Below, in pieces: positions 5,960 through 6,378 of a DNA stretch of 6,378 nt. Where the stretch lies: contig CAMDHL010000134.1 of NCBI GenBank assembly GCA_945898105.1, positions 1-6,378 on the forward strand, written 5' to 3'. Under the pieces are notes generated by a model. That model was not told the origin of the DNA, did no database searches, and worked only from the letters and a program-made list of their open reading frames with translations. The position numbers and the translations under genes are program-made. This DNA comes from Comamonas sp. lk. GTDB lineage: Bacteria; Pseudomonadota; Gammaproteobacteria; Burkholderiales; Burkholderiaceae_C. How positions within the stretch are numbered: the stretch's first letter is position 1; each line of letters opens with the position of its first letter.

Positions 5960-6129
5960 CGCGACGGCGCATAAAAACAATCTTTGATAGGGCAGACGGT
6001 GAACCGCTTACATGCTGAATTGGCGCAGCGCTACTACTATCACAACTGACGCAATCGCAGCCGGATGCCGCTACCCGCTCACTTGCACCGCCAAGGGCTC
6101 CGGCCCGCCCATTTGCAGGGACGCGGTGC
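5960..6129. other. Convergent intergenic region between tolA and the minus-strand gene
   Basis: No coding sequence could be supported here. The only notable structure is an inverted repeat, GCACCGC (6085-6091) with GCGGTGC (6123-6129), enclosing a smaller hairpin, GGGC (6095-6098) with GCCC (6103-6106). The right arm abuts the stop codon of the minus-strand gene. No T-run follows it on the minus strand, so a terminator for that gene is not clear. No tolB or pal sequence is present. Confidence 0.6.
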
Positions 6130-6378
6130 TTACTCGTAAGCCACGACCGCACGCCCTTGGTCGGCGTGGGCGCGCCAGCGGGCCAGTGCCGCATCGCTGG
6201 GGTAAAAACGGGCGGCATCGCCTAATTGCACCTCGGCGGACGCACCTTCTCCCGGCAGGGGCTGCGGGCCGTTGTCCGGGGGGCATTCCAGCATAAAGCG
6301 CACCGCCAGGCCACGCACCAATTCGCCCTGCTCGCTCATTTCGCGCTTGGCAGGAAACTCGCGCAACAGTTGAGCCAC
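6130..6378 (-). CDS. dnaE: C-terminal fragment, probably DNA polymerase III subunit alpha (DnaE)
   Basis: This is the last 82 codons of a gene that runs off the right edge of the window, ending at TAA (6130-6132 on the minus strand). DnaE is the replicative polymerase subunit of the DNA polymerase III holoenzyme. The call rests on the tail pattern: a strand GLAVRFMLE (fragment residues 23-31), a strand ASAEVQLGD (46-54), then FYPSDAALARWRA (58-70) and VVAYE (78-82). This resembles the end of proteobacterial DnaE, where a G-x-W-R-V-x-P segment is followed by a short helix and a final strand. A Pro/Gly-rich insert (32-45) separates the two strands. The GTG at the window edge is probably an internal valine. 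The fragment contains no catalytic motif, so the assignment is tentative; it converges on tolA. Confidence 0.6.
   Translation of the reverse strand: MAQLLREFPAKREMSEQGELVRGLAVRFMLECPPDNGPQPLPGEGASAEVQLGDAARFYPSDAALARWRAHADQGRAVVAYE

Noticed and set aside
6012..6296. Plus-strand open frame of 94 codons at the right end
   Set aside because: It overlaps the minus-strand gene for most of its length and has no ribosome binding site or recognisable motif.

Overview
This window looks like a chromosomal core-gene segment of a betaproteobacterium, most likely Burkholderiales and probably a Comamonadaceae-type genome (Rhodoferax/Polaromonas/Acidovorax relatives). That placement is inferred from the gene order ribBA-ribH-nusB-aminotransferase-tolQRA, from the moderately high GC content, and from protein signatures such as the MFGADKG start of lumazine synthase. 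It was not tested by any database search. No mobile element, CRISPR array, rRNA or tRNA is visible, and nothing resembles a defence or accessory island.

Layout: positions 1-183 carry no gene that can be recognised, although one frame stays open from the window edge into ribBA. The plus strand then holds a tightly packed series: ribBA (184-1314), a RibB-type enzyme whose RibA half has lost the zinc cysteines; ribH (1337-1810), lumazine synthase; nusB (1810-2334), which overlaps ribH by one base; and a PLP-dependent class I/II aminotransferase (2350-3537). After a 45-base gap come tolQ (3583-4281), tolR (4322-4747) and tolA (4752-5918). A stem-loop with a T-rich tail just after tolA (about 5924-5959) is a plausible terminator. 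Beyond about 170 bases without a recognised gene, the C-terminal end of a minus-strand gene (6130-6378), probably dnaE, converges on tolA.

How the genes work together: RibBA supplies 3,4-dihydroxy-2-butanone 4-phosphate, which RibH condenses with the GTP-derived pyrimidine to make lumazine, the riboflavin precursor. The degenerate RibA half implies that a separate GTP cyclohydrolase II gene exists elsewhere. NusB is the antitermination factor commonly linked to ribH. TolQ and TolR form the inner-membrane proton-driven motor that works on TolA, which spans the periplasm and helps constrict the outer membrane at division. The usual partners ybgC, tolB and pal are not next to tolQRA here.

I found no clear evidence of a previously undescribed system. 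The points most worth a second look are the RibBX-type RibBA, a perfect 10-bp stem-loop inside the end of nusB, the shortened tol cluster, a 14-residue repeat array in TolA whose codons differ between copies, and the open frame running into ribBA from the window edge.
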